A stretch of 64,000 nt of DNA, taken from assembly GCA_017941035.1 (NCBI GenBank), contig JAGAXG010000015.1, positions 1-64,000 of the forward strand, in the 5' to 3' direction. A model generated the notes under the pieces. It did no database searches. It worked only from the letters and a program-made list of their open reading frames with translations, and was not told the origin of the DNA. This DNA is from a bacterium. Lineage in GTDB: Bacteria > Cyanobacteriota > Vampirovibrionia > Gastranaerophilales > Gastranaerophilaceae. Positions within the stretch are counted from its first letter, which is position 1. Every line of letters starts with the position of its first letter. Of this stretch, positions 7,399 through 16,408 are shown piece by piece. The position numbers and the translations under genes are program-made.

Positions 7399-7474
7399 TG
7401 GTACCCCCAAGCGAATTCGAATCGCTGTCTACACCGTGAAAGGGTGTTGTCCTAGGCCTCTAGACGATGGGGGC
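7399..7474 (-). tRNA. tRNA-Glu (anticodon TTC)
   Basis: The minus strand folds as a complete cloverleaf of 76 bases with encoded CCA. The acceptor strands are GCCCCCA and TGGGGGT with a terminal G-U pair. The anticodon stem ACACC/GGTGT holds loop CTTTCAC (anticodon TTC), and the T stem AGCGA/TCGCT encloses TTCGAAT. The acceptor sequence and the A53-U61 pair closing the T loop are features I associate with cyanobacterial and chloroplast tRNA-Glu, which also serves in tetrapyrrole synthesis. The integrase-bearing element lies on its 3' side, making it the likely attachment site. Confidence 0.95.
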
Positions 7475-7529
7475 TTAGATTACGCAATCCCTGCGCGTAT
7501 GCTCATATTAAACCGAACAAAATTAAATG

Positions 7530-8504
7530 TCAACAACAACTTTTTAAATTTTTTATTTGAGCTATTATTTCTGATATTTCAGGAGAAATATCATCTTTTG
7601 AATGTATATTGTGTCTTACCATTTGTGCAAATTCAGATTTTTTAAATTCATGCATTCCCCTTTTTTTAAATACTTCTTCCAAAAATTCCACTCGTGAAGT
7701 ATTTATAATATTTGAATTTTCTACAGGTATAGATATATTTTTTAATTCATATTCTAAAGTCTTTTTTATAAGAGTTTCTGGTAATAAGTCTTCAAATTCT
7801 CCGCATTCTAGTAAATGAATCTTATCTTTTAATCTTAGTTTCGCAGATATTTCAAGTGAATTTTCAAATCCGTCTTTATCCAAGAGTACAAATATCGGAA
7901 GTTTTAATGTCTCGACAAGTTTATAGTACAGTTTTACTACTTGGTTTTTACCTCCGGCTGAAATTACATAAATTCCCTCTTTATCAAAATCAAATCCGCA
8001 AATTTTCCCAAATTCAGGAAGTAAAGTTTCTTCTGTTATTCCTTCTGCAATAACTACAACTTCAATTGGGAACTGAAGAGAAAATTCATCCCTTTTTAAT
8101 TTAATATTGCTGTTTATCCCAAGTTCTTTCAACCAACGTAAATTTTTAGGTGATGTTTTATCAATGTATTTTAAACATTCTGAATAATTTATATTATTGT
8201 CAAGTAAATTCGCTGTTTCTTTCGAAATTTCAAATACTGATTTTTCATAATCCAGAAGTTTTTTATTAATATTTAAATTGTTAGTGACTCCTAATGTGTA
8301 GTTGAAAACATCTTGAGCTAAGTTTTTAAGTTTTTCATAATCCATTTTATCAAGTTCACTTTTTTTGAATTTTGGTTCGATTAAATTTTGAATAATAATA
8401 TCTTTAAAAACTCGCAAATATTTTGTTTCAGTGTTTTTAAATCTTGTTAATCTGTCAATTGAAATTATTATTTGCTCTCTTGTAAGTTTTTTAATTCTTT
8501 TCAA
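7530..8504 (-). CDS. Stand-alone TOPRIM-domain protein, OLD-nuclease-like
   Basis: The 324-residue protein has a TOPRIM domain in its C-terminal half. IAEGITEETLLPEFGK (Glu154) matches the OLD-family version of the first motif, and FVLLDKDG (Asp209, Asp211) is the metal-binding DxD motif. OLD nucleases normally carry an N-terminal ABC ATPase; here the first 140 residues are helical and lack Walker motifs. A nuclease activity is plausible from the TOPRIM residues. A defence or DNA-repair role is inferred from the OLD family and from the position beside an integration hotspot. The start has no strong Shine-Dalgarno. Confidence 0.6.
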   Translation of the reverse strand: MKRIKKLTREQIIISIDRLTRFKNTETKYLRVFKDIIIQNLIEPKFKKSELDKMDYEKLKNLAQDVFNYTLGVTNNLNINKKLLDYEKSVFEISKETANLLDNNINYSECLKYIDKTSPKNLRWLKELGINSNIKLKRDEFSLQFPIEVVVIAEGITEETLLPEFGKICGFDFDKEGIYVISAGGKNQVVKLYYKLVETLKLPIFVLLDKDGFENSLEISAKLRLKDKIHLLECGEFEDLLPETLIKKTLEYELKNISIPVENSNIINTSRVEFLEEVFKKRGMHEFKKSEFAQMVRHNIHSKDDISPEISEIIAQIKNLKSCC

Positions 8505-8594
8505 AAAATGCCTCTTTTAATATTTATTTACAAATAATATACACGTATGGCAATTTTTTCTTATATTTGTTTTTTATATTAATGTGGTGTTATT

Positions 8595-9989
8595 ATGGTA
8601 GAAAGAATTAGCCCTCGTATATTTCAAACAAATTATAGCACAATAAATAGTGTTAGTAATAATATTACAAAGACTTCTGTTACTGATAAAACAGTAAGTA
8701 GACCTTCTTTTTGTGCAAATTCGGACTCAATTGTAAATAATCCTGTTAATCAAACTACTATAAGAACACAATTAACTACAAAAGACGAAAATGAAAAATA
8801 TAAAACGGTATTGTCAAAACTTGACAGAAATAGCAAAAAAGTTGTTGAAAGCTTATTAAAGAACGGGATTTTATTAAATAATAATTCGAATGATAAAAGT
8901 TCAGTATTGGATAATTTATATAAAATATCTACTGAACCGCGAGCATATGGTCTGGATGCAACGGTAATATTAAAAGATACTATTGCCGCAATAGCTTATC
9001 CTTTTATAATTACTCAACAATTTGGAGATATTCCTGCAAATTATTTAAATGAAGTGATTAATATCAATAATGAAAGTAAATCAAATTTAATTGATGTCCA
9101 GCAAAGTGCTAAAGATGTTAATGTAGAACACTCTGGTACTTGCGTTGCTGCTAGTACTGAATTCAAATTAGCAAAGCAAATGCCTGCAGAATTTGCAAGA
9201 TTTGCGCAAGGATTGAGTTCTGAAAAAATGTCTGTGGATAAAGAAATTGTTCTTGATAATTTGGCAGATAATACACTAAATGGCGTGTGGTTATTAAATG
9301 CATTTAATATGCCGTACAAAATGGATAATTATGATAAAGCTATACTTACTTTTGCCCCTGATAAAAATGCAATAATAAGAGCTAAAATTCAAACAAAAAA
9401 TAAAGATTCTTATGAAAGAACTCCGTTGGATGTATTAATGCAGTCCACATTTATGCAGATAGGCTCACAGCAATCTTACAATACTTTAACAGATAAAAGA
9501 GGCGGTAAATTTAATCAAAATGATAAAGGTTTAATTGAATTTGAAAAAACCTTTACAGAATCTGTAGTTTTTGATAAAAATATTCTTTCTGTAACATATC
9601 AAACAGTTGACGAAAATGCACGCCTTGTAGGCTATGAAACAGATTTAGATACAATGAAAAATCAATTGTTGAGTGCTTTGGATATGGGTGAAAATGTTAT
9701 TATTGGATATACTCAAACAAATGAAAATAATATTATTGTGAACGGGCATGAAATAACAATAATCGGATATAAAAAGGATAATAACGGTAAACTGACTTTT
9801 ATTTGTAATGATACAGATGATGGCGTTTCAAGACCTTTAGAATATCCGGAAGATTATTTACTCCCAAAAATTCATCATGCTGCTCTCCCAAAAGAAATTG
9901 TCGAAAAAGATTTGGATATTGTTCCAAATTGGGTTGAAGGAGTAGAAATATATAGACAAATGAAAAATCAATCAAGAAACATTGCATAA
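8595..9989 (+). CDS. Uncharacterised protein with possible papain-like Cys/His/Asn fold
   Basis: I do not recognise the 464-residue protein as a named family. After a Ser/Asn/Thr-rich N-terminus (1-65, with RPSFCAN near 36-42) there is a helical region, then GTCVAAS with Cys183 at the start of a helix. Near the C-terminus come NGHEITIIGY (His385) and FICNDTDDG (Asn405/Asp406). The order Cys, distant His in a GHxxxxxGY strand, then Asn or Asp is that of papain-fold (clan CA) peptidases or transglutaminase-like enzymes. There is no signal peptide. The next gene encodes a 5'-nucleotidase 59 bases downstream, so the two may be co-transcribed. A peptidase call is a hypothesis. Confidence 0.45.
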   Translation: MVERISPRIFQTNYSTINSVSNNITKTSVTDKTVSRPSFCANSDSIVNNPVNQTTIRTQLTTKDENEKYKTVLSKLDRNSKKVVESLLKNGILLNNNSNDKSSVLDNLYKISTEPRAYGLDATVILKDTIAAIAYPFIITQQFGDIPANYLNEVININNESKSNLIDVQQSAKDVNVEHSGTCVAASTEFKLAKQMPAEFARFAQGLSSEKMSVDKEIVLDNLADNTLNGVWLLNAFNMPYKMDNYDKAILTFAPDKNAIIRAKIQTKNKDSYERTPLDVLMQSTFMQIGSQQSYNTLTDKRGGKFNQNDKGLIEFEKTFTESVVFDKNILSVTYQTVDENARLVGYETDLDTMKNQLLSALDMGENVIIGYTQTNENNIIVNGHEITIIGYKKDNNGKLTFICNDTDDGVSRPLEYPEDYLLPKIHHAALPKEIVEKDLDIVPNWVEGVEIYRQMKNQSRNIA

Positions 9990-10048
9990 TTTATGCAAAA
10001 AAAATTTTTAGAAGTTTTAAACAATGTGTAAAGGGTTAAAGGTTAAAA

Positions 10049-11701
10049 ATGATTAATACAACTTATGTTCATCCTAATCAAAATGTAGCTGCGCGATTAA
10101 AACCAAAAACGCAGAATACTCAACCTGAAAATTTTTTAGATGATAAACAAACTATTTATTCAAATAAAACTGCTTCCATATATAATGATAAAGATTTAAC
10201 ACATACGTCATGGTTTTATATAAATGATCTTCACGGTAAAATGACTAAGATGGAAAGGATTTATAAAATCACTCAAGATTTTGACAATTCATCTCCTTCA
10301 AAATTGTGGAAATTTTTTTCAAATTCAGATGATTCGCGAATAAGTAAATTTAAGGTTGCTCCTGGAGATATTTTCATAGGAGCAAATCCAAAAAATAACA
10401 AGGTTGCAAGCGAATTTGTTAAATGGTGTAAATTTGATGCGATATCACCGGGTAATCATGAATTTGATGTCCCTGATGCTTCTAATTTGAATCAACTTTT
10501 GGCAAATACTAAATCTAAAATTTTGACTGCAAATATTACAGTGAAAGATAATTCTCCATTAAAAAATCGATTTGAGAAATCTACGATAATAGAAAGAAAT
10601 GGTGAAAAATATGGATTAATAGGAATATCTCCTTCAGATATGATGTCAAGAGTAAAAATTAACGGTTCTCTTTCAGACATAAGTGTTTTGAATGTTGAAG
10701 ATACAATAAAAGCAGTTCAAGAAGAAATAAATAAGTTAAAATCACAAGGAATAAATAAAATAATTTTACTTTCTCACAGCGGATTATCAAATGATAAGAA
10801 AATAAGCAGAGAAACAAATGGATTAGATATTGTATTCAGTGCACATACTCATGAACTTGTTGAAGGAATTAAAGAAGATAAAAATCTTGTTTATTCAAAG
10901 TCCGGAGAACCGGTTGTCCTTACTCAAGCGGGAAAAAATGGAGATTATGTCGGGGTTTTAAATATAGATTTTGACAAAGATGGTGTAATACGCCGAGCTC
11001 AAAATAATATTATATTTACGGATAATTATTGCAGACCTTTGTATGTAAAAGATCCGGTAGAACAGATAATAGGGAAACCTGAAGTCGTGGGTAAAGTTGG
11101 AGAAGCAGTTCCTCTTCCTAAAAATATATTAATTGAAGATAATCCTCATGGAAATTTAATTGTTGATGCAATGAGAAGTGAATTAAATACTGATATAGCG
11201 ATATTAAATGCCGGAAATATTAGAGGGTGTTTTACTTCAGGTTCAAAAGTTGATTCAAGATTGTTGGCAGATATTTCTCCGTTCGAAGATAAAATGATGG
11301 TTCTAAATTTGTCTGAAAAACAAATTATAGACGCAATAAAATTTGGTTTGGAAAAATCTTTCAGCAGTAAAGGTAATAAGCCGGGAATACTTTTGGTATC
11401 AGGAATGAAATATAAGTGTACAAATAAAGGTCAGCTTTTAAGCGCAGAATTTGTAGATAAAAACGGAATATCTCACCCTATTGATATTAATAATCCAAGT
11501 GAAAATAAAAAATATACTGTAGCTGCAGATGATTTCTTTGCAACAGGCGGAGATAATTATTTGCCTGCTAATCCTAATCCTGATTTTATTTTAAAAACTT
11601 TAGATTTTGATAAGAACAAAATGGCTTGTGATTACATCAAAAAACTAGACCAGCCAATAGATATAAAATACGATGGTCGTATAGAAATAATTGATGGTTA
11701 A
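10049..11701 (+). CDS. 5'-nucleotidase/UshA-like metallophosphatase
   Basis: The 550-residue protein has the two-domain layout of 5'-nucleotidases. In the N-terminal calcineurin-like domain the metal ligands are visible: NDLHGK (Asp60, His62), GDIFIGAN, PGNHEFD (Asn136, His137), SHSG and SAHTHE (His266, His268). The C-terminal 5'-nucleotidase domain begins near residue 370 (GNLIVDAM, LNAGNIRG, SPFEDKM). Family members hydrolyse nucleoside monophosphates or UDP-sugars in the periplasm. Unusually there is no signal peptide; the first 50 residues are polar and look disordered. Either it acts in the cytoplasm or it leaves by another route. Confidence 0.8.
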   Translation: MINTTYVHPNQNVAARLKPKTQNTQPENFLDDKQTIYSNKTASIYNDKDLTHTSWFYINDLHGKMTKMERIYKITQDFDNSSPSKLWKFFSNSDDSRISKFKVAPGDIFIGANPKNNKVASEFVKWCKFDAISPGNHEFDVPDASNLNQLLANTKSKILTANITVKDNSPLKNRFEKSTIIERNGEKYGLIGISPSDMMSRVKINGSLSDISVLNVEDTIKAVQEEINKLKSQGINKIILLSHSGLSNDKKISRETNGLDIVFSAHTHELVEGIKEDKNLVYSKSGEPVVLTQAGKNGDYVGVLNIDFDKDGVIRRAQNNIIFTDNYCRPLYVKDPVEQIIGKPEVVGKVGEAVPLPKNILIEDNPHGNLIVDAMRSELNTDIAILNAGNIRGCFTSGSKVDSRLLADISPFEDKMMVLNLSEKQIIDAIKFGLEKSFSSKGNKPGILLVSGMKYKCTNKGQLLSAEFVDKNGISHPIDINNPSENKKYTVAADDFFATGGDNYLPANPNPDFILKTLDFDKNKMACDYIKKLDQPIDIKYDGRIEIIDG

Positions 11702-11709
11702 TCCCTATT

Positions 11710-12372
11710 TTAATAACCATACTGCTCGTGAGCATTAAGGTATTCACGTACAGAATTTAATGAAGCTTGAACTATACGTGTTACTCGTGAAGGTGATAAG
11801 CCTATTTGTGTAGCAATATCTTTTACTTGCATATTTCTATAAAATCTGTATTCAACGACAGTTCTTTCTTTAGGCGGAAGTTTTGATATAGCCGCTCTTA
11901 TCATTTTACCCATTTCAGAAATTTCAGCATTTTCATCAGGCATTGCGCGATTATCTTTAATAAAATCAAAAGGTGAATCGTTGTCTGACGCATCAGAAGC
12001 TAATCCGTCAATAGACAAAACAGTTTCGTAAATTGCTTCACGAACTTTAGCCTGTTTCATATCCATTCCTTCTACAGCTTCTTCCTCATCGTATTCATCC
12101 TCTGCTTTATGCTTGATTGAATACCATTTGTAACGGATTCGAAGTTCGTTTCTTATTGCCCAACGAACAGCTGTTGCAATATAAGCGGAATTATATCTTG
12201 CAAGTTGTTCAGGAGTCTTGTTTTTTATCATGACCTGAATTGCAATAATACCAATAGACAAGAGTTCTTCATATTCAACCATGTGTGCAGGTATACGTCT
12301 GTGTTCTACTCTTGCTACTTTTTGAACTATATCTATATAATCTTGTAATTTTTTTTGTTCTTCAGTGGTCAT
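11710..12372 (-). CDS. Sigma-70 family factor, FliA-like
   Basis: The 220-residue protein has region 2 (YEELLSIGIIAIQVMI, then YIATAVRWAIRNELRIRYKW) and region 4 (LPPKERTVVEYRFYRNMQVKDIATQIGLSPSRVTRIVQASL), without the N-terminal region 1 of the housekeeping sigma. It resembles the flagellar/sporulation sigma group (FliA, SigF/G-like). It follows flhB on the same strand after a 42-base gap, so a flagellar or secretion-linked role is likely. The linker between regions 2 and 4 is acidic and unusually long (about residues 85-150). Confidence 0.7.
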   Translation of the reverse strand: MTTEEQKKLQDYIDIVQKVARVEHRRIPAHMVEYEELLSIGIIAIQVMIKNKTPEQLARYNSAYIATAVRWAIRNELRIRYKWYSIKHKAEDEYDEEEAVEGMDMKQAKVREAIYETVLSIDGLASDASDNDSPFDFIKDNRAMPDENAEISEMGKMIRAAISKLPPKERTVVEYRFYRNMQVKDIATQIGLSPSRVTRIVQASLNSVREYLNAHEQYGY

Positions 12373-12414
12373 AATTTTACATATCGATATTACTATAATT
12401 TATTAAATTAGTAT

Positions 12415-13485
12415 TCATTTATTTGAAGGATATTTATTTTTCATTTTATACACGAACATTAATATTTCTGCAACTGCTTTGTATAATTCAGGGGGGATAG
12501 GATGATTGATTTCTACCATTCTAAATAGTGCTCTTGCAACAGGTGGATTTTCAATAACTGGTACACTGTTTTCTTTTGCAATATCAATAATTTTTTTTGC
12601 AATTAACTCTGTTCCTTTTGCGATAAGCATTGGGGAATCCATTTCTTCGGCTGTATATTTTAGGGCGCAAGCGACATGAGTGGGATTTGTAACTACAAAA
12701 TCAGCCGTAGGTACAGCATCCATTGCGCCTTGCTGAAGCATTTGCATACGTCTTTGACGCAATGCTGCTTTGACATTCGGATCACCTTCAGAGTTTTTAT
12801 ATTCATCTTTTATTTCTTTAAAAGACATTTTTTGATCTTTCAAAAATTTCCATTTGGTTACTCCGTAATCAGCTGCAGATATAATCAAAAATGCGATACA
12901 GGCTTTAAATATAAATTCTGTAATTAATTTCCCAAACTCTATCATTACTGCAAAGTTATTATCTACTGATGCAAGCATTAAAATAGATTCAATATGATCG
13001 CTGTATACCATCCAGCCTATATAGCCCAAAACGATTACTTTAACAATATTTTTGAATAATTCAAACAAAGTTTTTATAGACATAATATTTTTAAAATACT
13101 TAGTAGGATTAAGTTTATCGAGTTTAGGAACTAAAGGAGCTACGGCAACTAATGGACCTACTTGTATAAAATCAGCCATAACTGCAACAAACCATGCTAT
13201 TGCTAAAATAGGCCCTATAATTAGTGCAGTTCCTTTGATTGCGACTAAAAGAATATATGTATAGCCGATTTTATCAATATTAGCATTTGGGATTTGTTCA
13301 TACAAAAGTGTAAAAACCTGTACTATTTGATCCCAAATAAAGGGCGCCAGTCCAAAAATAACAGAGAACAAAACAAGTAAAGAGACCGCTGTAGAAAAAT
13401 CTTTTGATTTAACAACTTGACCTTCTTTTCTAGCCTGTTCGAGTTTTCTTGGAGTTGCATCAAATTGCTTGTCCTCATCACCCAT
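12415..13485 (-). CDS. flhB: Flagellar type III export protein FlhB
   Basis: The 356-residue protein starts with the FlhB signature TPRKLEQARKEGQV. It has four hydrophobic segments between about residues 30 and 210, and a cytoplasmic domain with the autocleavage site Asn267-Pro268-Thr269-His270 in VVTNPTHVACALKY. FlhB is the switch protein of the flagellar export gate; cleavage between Asn and Pro changes substrate class from rod/hook to filament. The domain from 216 onward (KDEYKNSEGDPNVKAALRQRR) is typical. The neighbouring sigma factor supports a flagellar assignment. A type III secretion homologue (YscU type) is less likely because no other T3SS gene is visible. Confidence 0.92.
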   Translation of the reverse strand: MGDEDKQFDATPRKLEQARKEGQVVKSKDFSTAVSLLVLFSVIFGLAPFIWDQIVQVFTLLYEQIPNANIDKIGYTYILLVAIKGTALIIGPILAIAWFVAVMADFIQVGPLVAVAPLVPKLDKLNPTKYFKNIMSIKTLFELFKNIVKVIVLGYIGWMVYSDHIESILMLASVDNNFAVMIEFGKLITEFIFKACIAFLIISAADYGVTKWKFLKDQKMSFKEIKDEYKNSEGDPNVKAALRQRRMQMLQQGAMDAVPTADFVVTNPTHVACALKYTAEEMDSPMLIAKGTELIAKKIIDIAKENSVPVIENPPVARALFRMVEINHPIPPELYKAVAEILMFVYKMKNKYPSNK

Positions 13486-13549
13486 TAGTTTTTAACCCTT
13501 TCTGATAAATACATTATAACATGATTATATTTTATTTATAATGTTACTC

Positions 13550-13578
13550 TTGCGGAAATTCAAAACATAGTTTATAAT
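13550..13578 (+). promoter_or_regulatory. Promoter of pilin-like gene copy 1
   Basis: TTGCGG (13550-13555) and TATAAT (13573-13578) are 17 bases apart, followed 33 bases later by the AAAAGGAGAT ribosome binding site. The whole segment from -35 to the start codon is repeated almost exactly upstream of the copy at 17825 and in diverged form before the copy at 38351. Confidence 0.75.
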
Positions 13579-13619
13579 AAGAATACAGAGGAATTAACGG
13601 AATAAAAGGAGATATAATT

Positions 13620-14775
13620 ATGCTAAAACGCAGTCGCAGAGCCAATTTCGGGGGGGAGGGCATTTTTAGCTAATCTCCTTAGTAAAAAGAAGAAAGCCTT
13701 TACCTTAGCTGAAACATTGATTGCTCTTGTCATAATTGGTGTCGTATCAGCGCTGACACTGCCAACTTTACTAACGAAAATAAATGATACAGTAACCAAA
13801 AACAAAATAGCAGTTTTTGAACGAAAATTATCTAAAGGAACAGATTTATTAAATATAGAATATGGCATCGGGCCATATTATAACGGAGCAAATCCGAGTT
13901 ATGAATTTGCGCAGGCTCTATCAAAACATTTAAAGATAGTGACAATTTGTGATAAAGATAATTTAAGAAATTGTGTTCCCTATGATTCAATTCATGCTGA
14001 TGAAAAAGATTTAAAAATTTCTGATATAAAATCAGGATATGATTTAGGGGTGAATAATAATGATTATACTGATGTTGCAGGAATAGTTTTAGCTGACGGA
14101 ACACCGATGATATTATCATGGAATAAAAATTGTCCTGTGAGTGATCCTGATACTGTAGAAAAAGGTCAAACAACTGCTTGTATCTCAGGGATTTATGATT
14201 TAAACGGGGCAAAAGGTCCGAATAAATTTGGTAAAGATGTTATAGGTTTGAATAGTTCCCATATCGGATGGTTGAATTTTGCTGGTTTAAAAATTACTCC
14301 TCCGTTTACGCCAATACCTATTACTGTCGATGAGTATTGCACCAAACAGGCTGATAAAACTTGGGTTTTAAATGAGAATGGTGAAAAATACGGGATTCAA
14401 TATTGTGCGTTGCGTTATTCTACACCTATAGAAAAAGATTATCTTGCCGGAGCTAAGAAAACTTGTTATGAGTTAGGAGGGCATTTGGCTAGTATTGAAG
14501 ATTTAAATGCTATAGGAAATTATATATATAATAAGACCAATTTTAATTCAAATAAAACTCAAAACAATTTGGTTCTTGATGAGTCAAAACTCGGTCCTTT
14601 GTATGGTTTAGGTTCAAGTTGGTGTGCTATTTGGCAAAGAGAAGCTTCAGAAGGTGCATATATGGGTTGGGCAAAATGTTTCAAAAAGAATCAGATGAGT
14701 TCGACATATAATACAGGCTGGTTTGGTAAAGGCAATTCTACCCCTAATGCAATATGTGTTAAAAATAGTAACTAA
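13620..14775 (+). CDS. Pilin-like surface protein copy 1, out of frame at a G-rich tract
   Basis: The ATG at 13620 follows AAAAGGAGAT. It opens MLKRSRRANF and then meets a G-rich tract (13650-13660) after which this frame stops at codon 18. The pilin frame is open from 13627 to 14775 but has no usable start codon upstream of the prepilin motif. Removing one G (or adding two) joins the frames into a protein of about 385 residues with leader MLKRSRRANFGGRAFLANLL and motif KKKKA/FTLAETLIALVIIGVV. That motif is a type IV prepilin cleavage site with Glu at +5 and a hydrophobic helix. The C-terminal 130 residues contain AxxxCxxxGGHLAxxxDL and end ICVK, C-type-lectin-like. Expression in this state needs slippage or frameshifting. 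Confidence 0.7.
13650..13660 (+). repeat. G-rich tract (G7-A-G3) in pilin-like copy 1
   Basis: Seven G, one A and three G lie eleven codons into the frame set by the strong start codon. The length leaves the downstream pilin frame shifted by one base. The interrupting A should make this tract less prone to slippage than the pure tracts in the other two copies. Confidence 0.8.
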
Positions 14776-16364
14776 TCAAATAGGGCATTGATTTTATCAA
14801 TAATATCCTGAGGTTCGATTTCGTTTGTAATTTTGTTTACATCTTGAGCAATTTGGTATAACTTTGCAGCTTCAATTTTGTCGCCTGTAATTGCAATAGA
14901 GCGTGCAAGGTTAAAATGTGCAAGAGCATAATTAGGATTGTTTTCCACTGCTTTTTTAAACATATCAATAGCTTCCTGAACCCTGCCTAAATCATCAAGA
15001 TAAATTACTCCAAGATTGTTGTATGCAATAGAATAACTCTTATCATATTCAATAGCATGATTATATTCTCTCATTGCTTCTTCTATATCACCTTTACCCC
15101 AATATAAAAATCCTAAATTACAATGAATTTTAGCATTACGCGGATCTAAATCAAGTGCATTACGATAGATAGTCAAAGCATTTTCATAATCTTCTTTATC
15201 ATAAAAAGCGCTTCCTAAATTTACGTAAATATCAATATCTTCAGGAGTCATAAGATATGCGCTTTGATATGAAGTAATTGCAGCATCTAAATTCTGTTTT
15301 GCTTCTTGAAAAACAAAACCTAAAGTTTGATTTACAACACTTGTCCATTTTTTGCTTGGATTTAGAGTAATTGCAGTTTGGAAATGTGAAATTGCACTGT
15401 CTAAATCTCCCTTAATATAAAGTATATTCGCTAAGTTTGAATGAAATTCAGGCATATTCGGAACAATTTTGATTAATTTTTGATATGTATCTATTGCGTT
15501 ATCATAATCACCTAGATCTTCGTAAGCTTTGCAAAGATGACGATAAGCAGGTATATTTAAACTGTCAAGCCAAATAGCCATTTTATATTCTGTTATAGCA
15601 TCTTCAAATTGTCCTAATGAAGAATATATATCGCCTAAAAGACAATATAAAGGAACGAACCCAGGAGCTTTTTCTATTGCATCAATGTAAACTTCAATAG
15701 CATTATCAATACCTTTTGTTTGAACTCTCATGTATCCCTTGAACAAAATCGGAATAAATTTTATATAAGTTAAAGATTCGCAAACCCTTTTTACAGCTTC
15801 TTCATCAAATGGAAGGGTTAAAAATGCCATAAAAGCTTGATAAGCTGATTTTATTTTGTTTTTAAAAATCCTAAAAGATGAAACCTGATACAAATTCTTT
15901 AGTAGATAATGTGCGCATGAACTTCTTAAAGGACTTAACTTAATTGCTTTTTGAGCATTTTCAATTGCATCTGTAAATCTTGCTTTTTTTGTATAAGTTT
16001 CTGCAAGCATGTAATAAGCTTTTGAAAATTTAGGATTTTTTTTGATTGCGGTATTGAAATAATTTACCGCTTTATCCATGTCGCCTTTGTAAAATTGCGC
16101 AACACCTATTTTGTAATAGATTTCAGGATTATCAATTGATTCAAGAGCCATTTGATATTCGGTTATGGCTTCGTCAATATACTGGCATGATGAGTAAATA
16201 TCCAAGTGCCATGCCACATATAAATCACCTAATCGCATATGTAATTCTGCATTTGTGGGATCTTTTTGAAGCCCGATTTGGCATAATTCTATTGCAGATT
16301 TTACATTCCCTGTGCGAAATTCTTTTGATATTTTTTTATTTAAAGTTTCAGTTTTATTTTTCAT
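14772..16364 (-). CDS. TPR-repeat protein, cytoplasmic
   Basis: The 530-residue protein is built of about 12 tetratricopeptide repeats from residue 15 to the end. Examples are PEIYYKIGVAQFYKGDMDKA, AKIHCNLGFLYWGKGDIEEA and SIAYNNLGVIYLDDLGRVQEA. There is no signal peptide or membrane helix, so it should act in the cytoplasm as a protein-protein scaffold. A break in repeat regularity near residues 145-215 may be a partner-binding insert. It overlaps the convergent pilin-like copy 1 by four bases at the stop codons. Specific function cannot be assigned; many TPR proteins of this length accompany secretion or pilus systems. Confidence 0.75.
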   Translation of the reverse strand: MKNKTETLNKKISKEFRTGNVKSAIELCQIGLQKDPTNAELHMRLGDLYVAWHLDIYSSCQYIDEAITEYQMALESIDNPEIYYKIGVAQFYKGDMDKAVNYFNTAIKKNPKFSKAYYMLAETYTKKARFTDAIENAQKAIKLSPLRSSCAHYLLKNLYQVSSFRIFKNKIKSAYQAFMAFLTLPFDEEAVKRVCESLTYIKFIPILFKGYMRVQTKGIDNAIEVYIDAIEKAPGFVPLYCLLGDIYSSLGQFEDAITEYKMAIWLDSLNIPAYRHLCKAYEDLGDYDNAIDTYQKLIKIVPNMPEFHSNLANILYIKGDLDSAISHFQTAITLNPSKKWTSVVNQTLGFVFQEAKQNLDAAITSYQSAYLMTPEDIDIYVNLGSAFYDKEDYENALTIYRNALDLDPRNAKIHCNLGFLYWGKGDIEEAMREYNHAIEYDKSYSIAYNNLGVIYLDDLGRVQEAIDMFKKAVENNPNYALAHFNLARSIAITGDKIEAAKLYQIAQDVNKITNEIEPQDIIDKINALFD

Positions 16365-16408
16365 ATCTGACTATATTTTAATTATATTTAATAGTAAAGG
16401 CAAATTGA

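Noticed and set aside
12415-13485. FlhB-like protein as part of a type III injection system
   Set aside because: No needle, secretin or translocator gene is visible, and a FliA-like sigma is adjacent.
13717-14775. TTG at 13717 as the true start of pilin-like copy 1
   Set aside because: It lies inside the prepilin motif and would remove the cleavage site and leader, while a strong ribosome binding site and conserved leader lie 97 bases upstream.
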